From GCA-2697345 sp002697345 (GTDB taxonomy: Bacteria > Pseudomonadota > Alphaproteobacteria > Rhodobacterales > Rhodobacteraceae), in the NCBI GenBank assembly GCA_943787605.1, contig CALSNB010000003.1, positions 1-64,000 of the forward strand: 64,000 nt of DNA. The letters run 5' to 3'. The notes beneath the pieces are model-generated. The model did no database searches. It was not told the origin of the DNA and saw only the letters and a program-made list of their open reading frames with translations. This document shows positions 16,314 through 26,044 of the stretch, piece after piece (the first letter of the stretch is position 1; each line of letters begins with the position of its first letter). The position numbers were made by a program, and so were the translations under genes.

Positions 16314-18272
16314 ATGAAAAAAGATCTTATCTCGTCTTCGAGACTGGATAGCTATAACGCCTCATCTATTGAGGTATTAGAAGGGCTTGAACCAGTTCGA
16401 AAAAGACCAGGGATGTATATAGGCGGCACTGATGAGCGCGCATTACATCACCTTATTTCAGAGATTCTAGACAACTCTATGGATGAGGCAGTAGCAGGCT
16501 TTGCTAATAGAATTGAAGTTGAGTTAAAATCTGATTTTTCAGCAACAATTCGAGATAATGGTCGAGGAATCCCAGTGGAACCTCATCCCAAATTTCCAGA
16601 TAAAAGTGCTCTAGAAGTTATAATGTGTACTCTACATTCTGGTGGTAAATTTTCTGGTGATAGCTATCAGACCTCTGGAGGTCTTCATGGAGTAGGCGCA
16701 TCAGTAGTGAACGCTTTAAGTGACTCAATGATTGTACAAGTCGCGCGTAATAAAGAGCTTTATGAACAGAGTTTTTCTAGGGGTGTTCCCTTAGCACCTG
16801 TTAAAAAAATAGGTGCAGCACAGAATAGACGAGGAACAACAATTACGTTTCACCCAGATCCAGATATCTTTGGTCAGCACAAGCTAAAACCCTCACGGCT
16901 CTATAATTCAGTTAAGTCCAAGGCATACTTATTCTCTGGAGTGGAAATTCGCTGGAAGAGTGAAATAGATGATGGACAAACTCCAATCGAGGCAAGTTTT
17001 CATTTTCCAGGAGGCTTATCCGATTATTTACGCGAAACGCTTGGTGAAAGCTCCACGTATTCTAATCAAAACTTTAGTGGAAATGTAGACTTCAACAGTA
17101 AGTTTAATACTCCAGGAAAAGTAGAGTGGGCTATTAACTGGACACCAGCAAGAGATGGTTTCATTCAATCGTATTGCAACACGGTGCCAACACCAGAGGG
17201 TGGAACTCATGAATTAGGTTTTTGGAATGCAATTCTCAAAGGAATCAGATCGTATGGTGATCTAATCTCTAACAAAAAATCCTCTCAAATTACTAAGGAA
17301 GACCTTTTAACAGGTGGATGCGCATTAGTTTCTTGTTTTGTCCGTGAACCAGAGTTCGTAGGACAAACCAAAGACCGACTAGCGACAGTTGACGCCCAGC
17401 GTTTGGTGGAAAACTCAGTACGAGATCATTTTGACAATTGGTTAGCTGCTGATACAAAATCTGCAGGTGCAATACTAGATTTCTTAATTCTTCGCTCTGA
17501 AGAACGGCTAAAAAGACGTCAAGAAAAAGAAACAGCTCGGAAATCAGCAACAAAAAAATTAAGACTACCAGGTAAACTAGTAGATTGCTCGTCACGTTCA
17601 AAAGAGAGCACAGAGTTATTTATAGTGGAAGGTGATTCAGCCGGAGGTTCAGCAAAAATGGCGCGAAATCGTTCCAATCAAGCACTTCTCCCCTTAAGAG
17701 GAAAAATACTTAATGTTCTTGGAGCCGCATCTGCAAAAATAGGAACTAATGCAGAAATTAACGATCTTTGCCAGGCACTCGGAGTGGGTATGGGAGCTAG
17801 GTTTAACATTGATGATTTACGGTACGAGAAAATTATTATTATGACAGATGCTGACGTAGATGGTGCACATATCGCAACACTGTTGATGACTTTTTTCTTT
17901 ACCCAAATGCGTCCACTTATAGATCAAGGGCATTTGTATTTAGCGTGCCCGCCTCTATTCAGGCTTACGCAAGGTGCAAATAGAACCTACTGTTTAAGTG
18001 AAGAAGAAAAAGATACTTTGATCGATAAAGGCATAGGTGGAAAAGGCAAAATTGATGTATCGCGGTTTAAAGGGTTGGGTGAGATGGATGCTAAAGATCT
18101 AAAAAGTACCACCATGGATCCAACATCTAGAACCTTAATAAAAGTTATTATGGATGAGGATGAACCTGGTGAGACTTCCGATTTAGTTGAACAATTGATG
18201 GGAAAAAAACCAGAATTACGATTTGATTATATTCAAAAAAATGCCCAATTTGTGGAGAATGTTGATATTTAA
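16314..18272 (+). CDS. parE: DNA topoisomerase IV subunit B
   Basis: A 652-residue GHKL ATPase subunit of topoisomerase IV, which decatenates daughter chromosomes. The amino end has IEVLEGLEPVRKRPGMYIGG, followed by the ATP-site motifs EILDNSMDEA, DNGRGIPV and GGLHGVGASVVNAL. The Toprim domain has LFIVEGDSAGGSA with the catalytic Glu and IMTDADVDGAHI with the DxD. Length fits ParE and is well short of proteobacterial GyrB. The start is preceded only by a weak GAG site. The ParC partner is not in the window. Confidence 0.96.
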   Translation: MKKDLISSSRLDSYNASSIEVLEGLEPVRKRPGMYIGGTDERALHHLISEILDNSMDEAVAGFANRIEVELKSDFSATIRDNGRGIPVEPHPKFPDKSALEVIMCTLHSGGKFSGDSYQTSGGLHGVGASVVNALSDSMIVQVARNKELYEQSFSRGVPLAPVKKIGAAQNRRGTTITFHPDPDIFGQHKLKPSRLYNSVKSKAYLFSGVEIRWKSEIDDGQTPIEASFHFPGGLSDYLRETLGESSTYSNQNFSGNVDFNSKFNTPGKVEWAINWTPARDGFIQSYCNTVPTPEGGTHELGFWNAILKGIRSYGDLISNKKSSQITKEDLLTGGCALVSCFVREPEFVGQTKDRLATVDAQRLVENSVRDHFDNWLAADTKSAGAILDFLILRSEERLKRRQEKETARKSATKKLRLPGKLVDCSSRSKESTELFIVEGDSAGGSAKMARNRSNQALLPLRGKILNVLGAASAKIGTNAEINDLCQALGVGMGARFNIDDLRYEKIIIMTDADVDGAHIATLLMTFFFTQMRPLIDQGHLYLACPPLFRLTQGANRTYCLSEEEKDTLIDKGIGGKGKIDVSRFKGLGEMDAKDLKSTTMDPTSRTLIKVIMDEDEPGETSDLVEQLMGKKPELRFDYIQKNAQFVENVDI

Positions 18273-18307
18273 TTAATGTGTTTCTTAAGCCTAATAATGG
18301 AGTAAAA

Positions 18308-19054
18308 ATGAATACTTATAACCTAAAAGGTCAAGTAGCAGTTGTTACAGGAGGAGCCCAAGGGATTGGTTTTTCTGTAATAGAGAGATTATACGCAGGT
18401 GGCGCTAAAATAGCATCCTGGGATATAAATCAAGATCAAAACCAGAGTGCTGTAAAAAACTTAAGCAAAGATATTCATGCTGAACACTGTGATGTTACAG
18501 ATTTTTCTTCGGTCGAAAGAGCATTAAAAAATACAGAGAACGCTTTTGGGCCAGTTACTATTTTAGTTCACTCTGCCGGGATCGCTGGGATAAATGAACC
18601 AATCCATAGCTATGATAACAACGAGTGGGAAAAAGTTATAAAAATAAACTTAACTGGTACTTACAATGTTAATAAAGCTTTAATTAAAACTATGCGAGAT
18701 CAGAATTACGGAAGAATAGTCAATATTGCTTCCGTAGCTGGAAAAGAGGGAAATCCAAATGCTGCAGCTTATTCTGCATCAAAGGCCGGGGTCATTGGCT
18801 TTACCAAATCGGCTGGAAAAGAAAATGCAGACATGAACATTGCTATTAATTGCGTAACACCAGCGGCCGCCCGCACCCCAATATTTGATCAAATGACTGA
18901 GACTCATATCTCTTACATGCTTTCCAAGATTCCTCGAGGTAGATTTGTTGAAGTAGAAGAGATTTCAAACATGATAGTATGGTTAGTAAGTAAAGAGAAT
19001 TCATTTAGTACTGGCGCTACTTTTGACATTTCAGGTGGACGAGCTACGTACTAG
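18308..19054 (+). CDS. Short-chain dehydrogenase/reductase
   Basis: About 248 residues with a Rossmann NAD(P)-binding motif VTGGAQGIG near the start, the N-A-G type segment HSAGIAG, catalytic Ser in NIASVAG and the YSASKAG Tyr-Lys pair. The closing FDISGGRATY is typical of classical SDRs. Asp at SWDINQ after the second strand favours NAD over NADP. I chose the ATG at 18308 because of the TGGAG site and because the fold begins there; a GTG at 18278 is in frame but unsupported. The substrate is unknown. Confidence 0.88.
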   Translation: MNTYNLKGQVAVVTGGAQGIGFSVIERLYAGGAKIASWDINQDQNQSAVKNLSKDIHAEHCDVTDFSSVERALKNTENAFGPVTILVHSAGIAGINEPIHSYDNNEWEKVIKINLTGTYNVNKALIKTMRDQNYGRIVNIASVAGKEGNPNAAAYSASKAGVIGFTKSAGKENADMNIAINCVTPAAARTPIFDQMTETHISYMLSKIPRGRFVEVEEISNMIVWLVSKENSFSTGATFDISGGRATY

Positions 19055-19081
19055 TTATCACTTTTTATCAATGAATTAATC

Positions 19082-20056
19082 TTAAGTTAAATTCTCAACA
19101 CTTCTCCAAAGATCATCTGAAACATATATCGAACTTAACTCAACACGAGTTGAACCAGGAATTCTTGTCCCAGGTTGCATGGATACTGCATCAGAAACTT
19201 TCTGAAACTTTTTATCAAATTCGTTAGTAAAAGTTTTAGTATCAATTATAATATAATACTGACCAATGCCGTGAGGGGGGCCGTCAGGTGACTTTAAACC
19301 ACTTATATCAAGCGAATTTACAGATCCAGTCAAGCCTGCAGCAAAAATCTCAGACATTAGACCAAAACCCCAACCTTTATATCCTCCTGAAGAAACTAAA
19401 GTCCCACCTAGAGCTTTTACTGGGTCAGTTGTAGGTTTGCCATCTGAATCCACAGCCCATCCCTCAGGTATCATATTACCTGCAGCCTTTGCCATTGTAA
19501 TCTTACCAAGAGCTACAGCAGAAGTAGAAAAATCAAAATGCATTAATGGCTTTGCCTCTCCTGGAACTGTCATAGCAATTGGGTTTGTACCAATAACTGG
19601 AGAGTTACCACCGGGAGGAGCAACTACAGATGACGCATTTGTAAAACCAAGTCCAATCAGTCCTTCATGAGCTATTTTTTCTGTGAAGTACCCCAGGGAA
19701 GTGCACGTATGGGCATTTGCAACGGCAAAACTTGAAATACCATTTTTTCTAGCGGCCTCTATAGCTACCAGATAACCCCGATCAAAAGCTGGTTGTGAAA
19801 ATCCAAAAAGGGCATCTGATTTTACTGCCCCCTCACGAGTTTTCTCAACAACTGGTTCCACATTTCCCCTGACTCGTCCTGATACTAACTGGTCGCAGTA
19901 GCTTTGTAAGTAATAAAGACCACAAATTACATTACCTGTTTCTTCAGCTCGCCGAACTGCTTTTGAAACGGAGGTTGCTATCCACTCTCTTGCACCATGT
20001 TTCAACAGAGCTTTAATCGTTACGCTTTGTATTTCATCTAAACTAATTTTTGGCAT
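19082..20056 (-). CDS. Malate/L-lactate/ureidoglycolate dehydrogenase family (Ldh2 type)
   Basis: A 324-residue NAD(P)-dependent oxidoreductase with the unusual Ldh2/AllD fold, unrelated to Rossmann lactate dehydrogenases. VVAPPGGNSPVIGTNPIAMTVPG is the family's cofactor-binding stretch and GGYKGWGFGLMSEIFAAGLTG is its strongly conserved central block. The catalytic His lies in VANAHTCTSLGYF. Members oxidise malate, lactate, sulfolactate, ureidoglycolate or reduce delta-1-piperideine-2-carboxylate; which applies here is not clear. Its first 14 bases overlap the end of the ABC-F gene. Confidence 0.88.
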   Translation of the reverse strand: MPKISLDEIQSVTIKALLKHGAREWIATSVSKAVRRAEETGNVICGLYYLQSYCDQLVSGRVRGNVEPVVEKTREGAVKSDALFGFSQPAFDRGYLVAIEAARKNGISSFAVANAHTCTSLGYFTEKIAHEGLIGLGFTNASSVVAPPGGNSPVIGTNPIAMTVPGEAKPLMHFDFSTSAVALGKITMAKAAGNMIPEGWAVDSDGKPTTDPVKALGGTLVSSGGYKGWGFGLMSEIFAAGLTGSVNSLDISGLKSPDGPPHGIGQYYIIIDTKTFTNEFDKKFQKVSDAVSMQPGTRIPGSTRVELSSIYVSDDLWRSVENLT

Positions 20057-21878
20057 CTGATCCCTTACTATTTTTTTCTTCTAAATTTAACCACTCGTCT
20101 TCCAACTCGGATAAGAGTTCCTGTCGTTCTACTAAGCATAATGAAAGTTTTGAAAACTTCTTTGAATCCTTCAAGAAAAGGTCTGGGTCTGATAAAAGTT
20201 CTGTTAATTTAATAATTTCGTTCTCAATTTTTTCTATATTTTCTGGCAATGCTTTTAACCTATGTGCCTGAGTAAAGGTCAAACCCTCCAATCTCTCTTT
20301 CTTAGGCTTTAAATTATTTATATTTTTTACTTTTACAATTTTCTTCTGTTCTGACTCTTCTGAAGCTAATTGATTGCCAACTTGAGCTAAATAATCTGTC
20401 CACCCACCAGCATATACTACCACTTCATTTTTATTAATCGCGATAGTAGTTGTTGCAACCCGGTCTATAAAATCTCGATCATGACTGACCAGTAAGACTG
20501 TTCCATCATACTCAGCGATAAGTTCTTGCAGTAGATCCAAAGTCTCTATGTCCAGATCATTAGTAGGCTCATCAAGGACCAACAAATTTGATTCCTTTGC
20601 CATAATTCTTGCTAACACCAGCCTGGCTTTCTCTCCTCCCGAAAGAGAGCTTACGGGAGACCTAAGCTGATTTTCACTAAAAAGAAAATCCTTAAGGTAA
20701 CCCACCACGTGTTTTGGAGTACCACGCACATTTACAAAATCTCCCTTACCTATTACCTCTGTCTCCGAGGAGTCAGTTAAGCTTTCCCATAAAGTGCTAT
20801 TAAGGTTTAATACTTCTCGATTCTGATCAAAAATAGCTGTGAGTACGTTTGTGCCTAGTTTAACTGTTCCTTTGTCAGGCTTTATTTTACCTGTTAAAAG
20901 ATTAAGCAGTGTCGTTTTTCCTGCACCATTTGGGCCAACTATGGCTATCTTATCACCACTAGCTACTTTTAAAGAAAAATCGGTAATAATTTGGTTGCTT
21001 TTGAAAGACTTGGATATTTTATTTGCAACTATAGTCTGCTTTCCACTTTTGGTATTAGCCTCCAATACCATTGATGCAACGTCTTGCCGAATAATTTGAC
21101 TAGATCTATCGCTCCTTAATGACTTCAAGGCTCTTACACGTCCCATATTGCGTTTGCGCCGTCCACTGATTCCCTCTACCGCCCATCTAGCCTCTGTTTT
21201 TATTTTTTGATCTAACTTATGTCGTGCTAAATCTTCCTCTTCCCAAAGACGGTCTCGCCAATCTTCAAAGGCCTCAAAGCTTTTATTCTGCCTTCTTGTT
21301 TCCCCTCTATCTATCCAAATAGTACTTTTTGAGAGCGCTCTTAAAAATGCTCTGTCATGACTAATCATTATAAAAGCTGACTTTACTCTTCTAAGTTCAG
21401 CTTCCAACCAAAAAATTGCTTCAATATCCAAATGATTTGTTGGCTCATCTAATAACATTATTTCTGGCTCTTCCGCCAACAGTTTTGCTAATGACGCCCT
21501 CCGTTTTTCTCCTCCAGAAGCAGACACCACAGGAGAACTTAAATTAAGTTTAAGCCCGTTAGAAAAAGCCTCTAATTTATAGGTCTCATTAGAGGTTAGA
21601 GAGCTACTCGCATAATCTCCCAAAGTACTAAATTTTCTCATGTCTGGGTCTTGTTCCATATAAGAAAGATTGGTTCCAGGCGACATAATGCGCGATCCAG
21701 AATCTGCTTCGAGCAAACCAGCTAAAACCTTCATCAATGTAGATTTTCCACATCCATTTCGGCCTACAAGAGCAATTCGATCAGCGCGATTCACAACTAA
21801 GTTTACATTCGAAAACACAGAGTTTTCCCCAAACGTCAGGGAAATATTATTTAATTGTATCAAAGGTGACGAAGCCAT
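20043..21878 (-). CDS. ABC-F family ATPase (Uup-like)
   Basis: A 611-residue soluble protein with two ABC cassettes and no membrane domain. Walker A motifs are GRNGCGKST and GPNGAGKTT; the signatures are SGGEKRRASL and SLSGGEKARL; the Walker B ends are LLDEPTNHLD and VLDEPTNDLD. The C-terminal ~90 residues are charged and coiled-coil-like, as in Uup, which acts on ribosomes or branched DNA intermediates. EttA-type translation factors are the main alternative. The gene precedes and overlaps the Ldh2-type gene by 14 bases. Confidence 0.93.
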   Translation of the reverse strand: MASSPLIQLNNISLTFGENSVFSNVNLVVNRADRIALVGRNGCGKSTLMKVLAGLLEADSGSRIMSPGTNLSYMEQDPDMRKFSTLGDYASSSLTSNETYKLEAFSNGLKLNLSSPVVSASGGEKRRASLAKLLAEEPEIMLLDEPTNHLDIEAIFWLEAELRRVKSAFIMISHDRAFLRALSKSTIWIDRGETRRQNKSFEAFEDWRDRLWEEEDLARHKLDQKIKTEARWAVEGISGRRKRNMGRVRALKSLRSDRSSQIIRQDVASMVLEANTKSGKQTIVANKISKSFKSNQIITDFSLKVASGDKIAIVGPNGAGKTTLLNLLTGKIKPDKGTVKLGTNVLTAIFDQNREVLNLNSTLWESLTDSSETEVIGKGDFVNVRGTPKHVVGYLKDFLFSENQLRSPVSSLSGGEKARLVLARIMAKESNLLVLDEPTNDLDIETLDLLQELIAEYDGTVLLVSHDRDFIDRVATTTIAINKNEVVVYAGGWTDYLAQVGNQLASEESEQKKIVKVKNINNLKPKKERLEGLTFTQAHRLKALPENIEKIENEIIKLTELLSDPDLFLKDSKKFSKLSLCLVERQELLSELEDEWLNLEEKNSKGSDAKN

Positions 21879-22107
21879 AAAAATTCGGTACCTTTTGACC
21901 AGTTATCCGTCAACCAATCAAAGTATAATTCATCAAAAATCTGTATCCCAAATAGGCGATGAGACATATAAACATCAATATAATTATTTCTGTATGTATT
22001 TTTATAGAAAAAATATTACTTGTCTAACGATATTGGGTTTAATAATAAGTTAATCAAGTTGTAACTATAATTTTCTTAACAAAAATTATAAAAATAAGGC
22101 CTACTAA

Positions 22108-22506
22108 ATGAAAAAAATTATAAAATCAGATCAAGAGTGGAAAACTCAATTATCCGAAAAAGCTTATAACATTCTGAGAAAAAACGGGACAGAAAGAGCT
22201 TTCACAAGTGATAACTTTCCAAAGCTATCAGGGGTATACTCCTGTGTTGGATGTGGGGCTGAGCTTTTTAATTCAAATGCTAAATTCGACTCAGGAAGTG
22301 GTTGGCCCTCTTTTTTTCAACCGATAGAAGCTAACGTTGTAGAAGAAAGTATTGATAACAGCTTAATGATGACTCGAACAGAAGCTCATTGTGTCAGATG
22401 CGAAGGGCACCTAGGACACGTATTTCCTGATGGCCCTGCTCCCACGGGGTTAAGATATTGTATAAACGGTGGTGCTCTTACCTTTAAAGAGGTTAAAGGG
22501 AATTAA
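22108..22506 (+). CDS. msrB: Peptide-methionine (R)-S-oxide reductase
   Basis: A 132-residue MsrB that reduces the R epimer of methionine sulfoxide in damaged proteins. Zn ligands are Cys46/Cys49 in YSCVGCG and Cys95/Cys98 in HCVRCEG. The catalytic Cys118 is in LRYCINGGAL, so this is a thiol enzyme and not a selenoenzyme. SGSGWPSF and HLGHVFPDGP complete the active site. It is convergent with bamE with two bases between the stops. The 229 bases upstream (21879-22107) hold no gene that I can see. Confidence 0.96.
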   Translation: MKKIIKSDQEWKTQLSEKAYNILRKNGTERAFTSDNFPKLSGVYSCVGCGAELFNSNAKFDSGSGWPSFFQPIEANVVEESIDNSLMMTRTEAHCVRCEGHLGHVFPDGPAPTGLRYCINGGALTFKEVKGN

Positions 22507-22508
22507 AG

Positions 22509-22970
22509 TTACTTCTCCTGGAGCATCTCTGGAACATTTATACGACCAAAACTACCCAGTAGTTGCATTAAAAAGGTATTGTCCTTAACTGGTCCTCTTG
22601 TAACTCGTGAAGAAATTTTTATATCCTGTCCATCAGACAAACTAAATTCTTCGATATTCTCAACTACACCTGATTGTGAATACCTAATGGCAACGACCAC
22701 CCGTTTAATCTCTTTTACCTCTCTCCAACCAGAATGTTTCATGGTGCTACCCACATAATACCAGCTCTTGTTTTGTAAGACCCCAGTTGTACTGGGTCTA
22801 CCAATTAGCTCTTGAACAGATTTTTTTGTATCAACTCCCACTTTAATCATTTTCAGTTCTGACTTTAGGGGGATGTAACCATGATTCTGAATATTTTGGG
22901 AGCAGGATAAAACGAACAGACTAATAGCACCCAAAATAATGGTTCTTATAAACCAGTTCTTTTTAAGCAC
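22509..22970 (-). CDS. bamE: Outer membrane assembly lipoprotein BamE (SmpA/OmlA)
   Basis: About 153 residues, with a lipoprotein signal ending in FVLSC (lipidated Cys23) and the SmpA/OmlA domain after it: VGVDTKKSVQELIGRPSTTG, then KSWYYVGS. BamE supports BamD in the beta-barrel assembly machine at the inner face of the outer membrane. I place the start at the GTG at 22970 because AAAGGAG lies six bases upstream and because the signal sequence begins there; a longer frame to 23042 adds a polar, implausible leader. It is divergent from yceD. Confidence 0.88.
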   Translation of the reverse strand: MLKKNWFIRTIILGAISLFVLSCSQNIQNHGYIPLKSELKMIKVGVDTKKSVQELIGRPSTTGVLQNKSWYYVGSTMKHSGWREVKEIKRVVVAIRYSQSGVVENIEEFSLSDGQDIKISSRVTRGPVKDNTFLMQLLGSFGRINVPEMLQEK

Positions 22971-23057
22971 CCTGAACTCCTTTGTTCTTTTATTTTGATT
23001 ATTATTCGTAATAACCCTATAGGTTACTCTACATGTTTTCAAGAAAGATCACTTACT

Positions 23058-23600
23058 ATGCCTAATCAAACAGAAATAATAGTTACCAAACTCAACACAT
23101 TACAAAAATATGATTTTAATATTACACTTAACAGTAGCGATACAAAATTACTTGCTAAAGAGTGCAATTTATTAGCATTAAAAAAGCTTTCTTTTGCTGG
23201 GAAATTACAGCGAGTACAAAAAGATAACTGGAAACTGAAAGCGTATCTAAAAGCTCTAGTGACTCAACCCTGTGTAAATACCTTACAGCCAATTGACACT
23301 CAAATCTTATCAACTGTTGAACGGTTATTTATTAAAGATTGGGAAGGTTCGCGAAATAGAACGGATGAAACTGTTTTAAACGCAGACTACGAAATATTAA
23401 CTAATAAGATAAATCTCTTAGATATTATTACTGAAGAAATAATATTGAATGCCCCTTTATATCCACGATCAGGAGTAAAGGCAGACTCCTCACTATCAGA
23501 AAGCTCATTAAATCCTTCCAAAAACACAAATATAAAGCCGTTTTCTGTTCTATCAACGCTAAGAAAAAAAATGATAGCTGAAGATGACAGCTTAAAGTAA
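23058..23600 (+). CDS. yceD: YceD family protein (DUF177)
   Basis: About 180 residues of the DUF177/YceD family, needed for 23S rRNA accumulation in E. coli and plants and nearly always encoded just before rpmF, as here. Visible family features are LSFAGKLQRVQKDNWKLKAYLKA and the Cys at TQPCVNTLQPI, followed by an acidic segment and LLDIITEEIILNAPLYPR. The ATG at 23058 is chosen over a start at 22995, which would add residues overlapping bamE's upstream region. The ribosome site (GAAAG) is weak. Confidence 0.85.
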   Translation: MPNQTEIIVTKLNTLQKYDFNITLNSSDTKLLAKECNLLALKKLSFAGKLQRVQKDNWKLKAYLKALVTQPCVNTLQPIDTQILSTVERLFIKDWEGSRNRTDETVLNADYEILTNKINLLDIITEEIILNAPLYPRSGVKADSSLSESSLNPSKNTNIKPFSVLSTLRKKMIAEDDSLK

Positions 23601-23670
23601 TCTGTTCAAAACAATTTACTAAGTTATCAAACTTATTAAATTCACTATTTTTTTATGTTTTTACTAATGA

Positions 23671-23708
23671 GGGTGGACGAAACGAGTCTAAAGAGTTATG
23701 TCCGTCCC
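23671..23708 (+). other. Predicted RNA hairpin between yceD and rpmF
   Basis: GGGTGGAC at 23671-23678 can pair with GTCCGTCCC at 23700-23708, giving GGG/CCC and GGAC/GTCC blocks around an asymmetric bulge with a ~21-base loop. No T run follows, so it is not an intrinsic terminator. In an A+T-rich spacer this G+C-rich pairing is conspicuous. It sits about 50 bases before the rpmF start and could be a processing site or a leader element; function is inferred only. Confidence 0.4.
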
Positions 23709-23756
23709 AACATTGATAATTTCCAACCTATAAGCAATTAAAATTAGGGTAAGTTC

Positions 23757-23963
23757 ATGGCCGTACAACAAAATAGAGTATCTCGATCACGTAGAAATAA
23801 TCGTCGTTCCCACGACTCATTATCTGCAGAAACAGCAAATGAATGTCAAAACTGCGGTGAACTTAAAAGGCCTCACCACATCTGCCCATCCTGTGGTTTT
23901 TATGCAGAACGTGAGGTTGTTGCGATTAATGAGGAAGTCGACCTAGACGACGACGCCGCTTAA
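23757..23963 (+). CDS. rpmF: 50S ribosomal protein L32
   Basis: A 68-residue ribosomal protein starting MAVQQNRVSRSRRNNRRSHD, the highly conserved basic amino end of bL32. The zinc ribbon is complete: CQNC then CPSCGFY. An acidic tail (EEVDLDDDAA) follows, longer than in enterobacteria but usual in Alphaproteobacteria. AGGG lies eight bases before the ATG. It stands between yceD and plsX, the standard order. Confidence 0.97.
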   Translation: MAVQQNRVSRSRRNNRRSHDSLSAETANECQNCGELKRPHHICPSCGFYAEREVVAINEEVDLDDDAA

Positions 23964-24007
23964 GCATAACCTTACTGCAATACTTCAGTTTGGTTACGGG
24001 CGGAAAA

Positions 24008-25051
24008 TTGGAAAATATAAAACCTATAATATCTGTTGACGCGATGGGAGGAGACCTTGGCCCATCAGAAGTCGTGCTTGGTATAGCCAAGTCAGCAAGT
24101 ATGAATCCTGAAGCAAAGTTTATAATTCATGGTGATTCATCTGCATTGTCAAAACTGATTGAGAAGAAAAGTATTCAAGACAAATGCAGAATCGTGGACG
24201 CCAAAGATATTGTGTCTATGGATCAAAAGCCAAGCTATATAATAAGGCATGGCAAAAATACCTCTATGTGGTCTGCAATTCAATCTGTACGAGTGGGCGA
24301 GGCAAATGTATGTGTTAGCTGTGGAAATACTGGTGCCCTAATGGCACTATCTATGCTTCGGTTGCGTAAGTCTCCTGGGGTTAATCGTCCAGCAATAGCT
24401 TGTTTATGGCCATCTAGAAATGAATTAGGTTTTAATATTGTATTAGATGTTGGAGCAGATATTAAAGCAGATGAACAAGATTTATTGCAGTTTGCACTTA
24501 TGGGGTTAAATTATGCTAGACGAGGCCTGAAAATCTCAAGACCCCGTATTGGTCTCCTAAATGTAGGAACAGAAGAACATAAGGGAAGAGCTGAACTAAA
24601 ACTTGCTCATGATCTGATTTCAATTGCTTCAAAAAAAGAAAACTTTGAGTTTGTTGGCTTCATTGAAGGTGGCGACATTCCATCAAACTTAATTGATGTA
24701 GTAGTAACAGATGGCTTTACTGGAAACATAGCAATAAAAACTGCTGAGGGAACTTCCCGTCTAATATCTGAAAAACTCAAAGTTGCATTTAACTCAAATC
24801 TATTTTCCCGAGTTGGTGCCTTAATTTCAGCTCCCAGCCTTATTAAGATGCGAAAACAGATCGACCCCAGTAGAGTTAATGGTGGGGTTTTCTTAGGTTT
24901 GAATGGAATAGTTGTAAAATCGCATGGATCCGCAGATAAAACTGGTATCGCCTCTGCATTAAACTTAGGAATTACCCTTAACAATGCGGACTTATATGAT
25001 AGAAGTTCAAATGAAATTATTTTGGAACAAGAGGAAGTAAAAATCAAATGA
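24008..25051 (+). CDS. plsX: Phosphate acyltransferase PlsX
   Basis: About 348 residues of the enzyme that makes acyl-phosphate from acyl-ACP for phospholipid synthesis. Family motifs are ISVDAMGGDLGP near the start, SCGNTGALMALSMLRLR, and VTDGFTGNIAIKTAEG. No ATG is available at the 5' end. I prefer TTG at 24008, which gives the usual short leader before ISVDAMGG and has GGCGGA just upstream; TTG at 23990 is also in frame. The stop overlaps the fabH start by four bases (ATGA), so the two are coupled. Confidence 0.93.
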   Translation: MENIKPIISVDAMGGDLGPSEVVLGIAKSASMNPEAKFIIHGDSSALSKLIEKKSIQDKCRIVDAKDIVSMDQKPSYIIRHGKNTSMWSAIQSVRVGEANVCVSCGNTGALMALSMLRLRKSPGVNRPAIACLWPSRNELGFNIVLDVGADIKADEQDLLQFALMGLNYARRGLKISRPRIGLLNVGTEEHKGRAELKLAHDLISIASKKENFEFVGFIEGGDIPSNLIDVVVTDGFTGNIAIKTAEGTSRLISEKLKVAFNSNLFSRVGALISAPSLIKMRKQIDPSRVNGGVFLGLNGIVVKSHGSADKTGIASALNLGITLNNADLYDRSSNEIILEQEEVKIK

Positions 25052-26022
25052 CACTTCGATCACATCTATTGGGTGTTGGCCATTCTTTACCCACTCGAGT
25101 GGTGGAGAACAGTGAGTTCAAAAATTGGATTGAGACATCAGATGAATGGATAGAATCAAGGTCTGGAATAAAGAGACGTCATTTTGCGGCAAAGGATCAA
25201 AAAACATCTGATCTAGCCATTGAAGCAGCAATAAATGCAATTAAAAATGCAAAGATTAAGAGGACAGATATTGATGCAATAATTGTGGCAACCTCTACTC
25301 CTGACACTACATTTCCTTCTGTAGCAACAATCGTACAGGGTGCTCTTGGGATTACCAAAGGGTTCGCGTTCGATGTTCAAGCGGTCTGCGCAGGGTTTAT
25401 TTTCGCCTTAGCTACAGCCGATGCCCTTATTGTTTCTAAACAAGCGAAACGTGTACTAGTGATTGGTGCTGAAACATTTTCTAGAATAATGAATTGGGAG
25501 GATCGTACTACTAGTGTTTTATTTGGGGACGGAGCGGGAGCTATTATCATAGAGGCTGTCAGTTCTTCAAACTTGAGTACTGACACTGGAATACTAGCCA
25601 CAGATCTTAATTCGGATGGTAGGTATAGAGATCTACTATATGTTGATGGTGGCGTATCATCCACCCAAACAACCGGTGTCCTTGTTATGCAAGGTAAAGA
25701 AGTATTCAAACATGCTGTAGAGAAACTAAGCTCCACGGCTCATGCAGTCTTAGAAAAAGCAGGGTTATCTCCTTCTGATGTAGACTGGATGGTACCTCAC
25801 CAAGCAAATATAAGGATTATAAAAGCAACAGCACAAAAGATGAAACTCCCAATGACGAAAGTAATCGTTACTGTAAATAATCATGGAAACACCTCCGCTG
25901 CCTCTATCCCTCTTGCCTTATCAGTCGCTAATTTAGAAAAGAAATTTAAAAAAGGCGATTTAATCTTGATGGAAGCAATAGGAGGAGGACTTGCTTGGGG
26001 TTCTATATTACTAAGACTATAA
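25048..26022 (+). CDS. fabH: 3-oxoacyl-ACP synthase III
   Basis: A 324-residue thiolase-fold condensing enzyme that starts fatty acid synthesis from acetyl-CoA and malonyl-ACP. The Cys-His-Asn triad is visible: Cys114 in QAVCAGFIFA, His in MVPHQANIRI and Asn in VNNHGNTSAAS. The carboxy end IGGGLAWGSILLRL is standard. Length is typical. Start overlaps the plsX stop. The following 135 bases contain repeated TCTCAT/ATGAGA elements. Confidence 0.97.
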   Translation: MTLRSHLLGVGHSLPTRVVENSEFKNWIETSDEWIESRSGIKRRHFAAKDQKTSDLAIEAAINAIKNAKIKRTDIDAIIVATSTPDTTFPSVATIVQGALGITKGFAFDVQAVCAGFIFALATADALIVSKQAKRVLVIGAETFSRIMNWEDRTTSVLFGDGAGAIIIEAVSSSNLSTDTGILATDLNSDGRYRDLLYVDGGVSSTQTTGVLVMQGKEVFKHAVEKLSSTAHAVLEKAGLSPSDVDWMVPHQANIRIIKATAQKMKLPMTKVIVTVNNHGNTSAASIPLALSVANLEKKFKKGDLILMEAIGGGLAWGSILLRL

Positions 26023-26044
26023 GTTATTGTCTCATAAAATAAAT

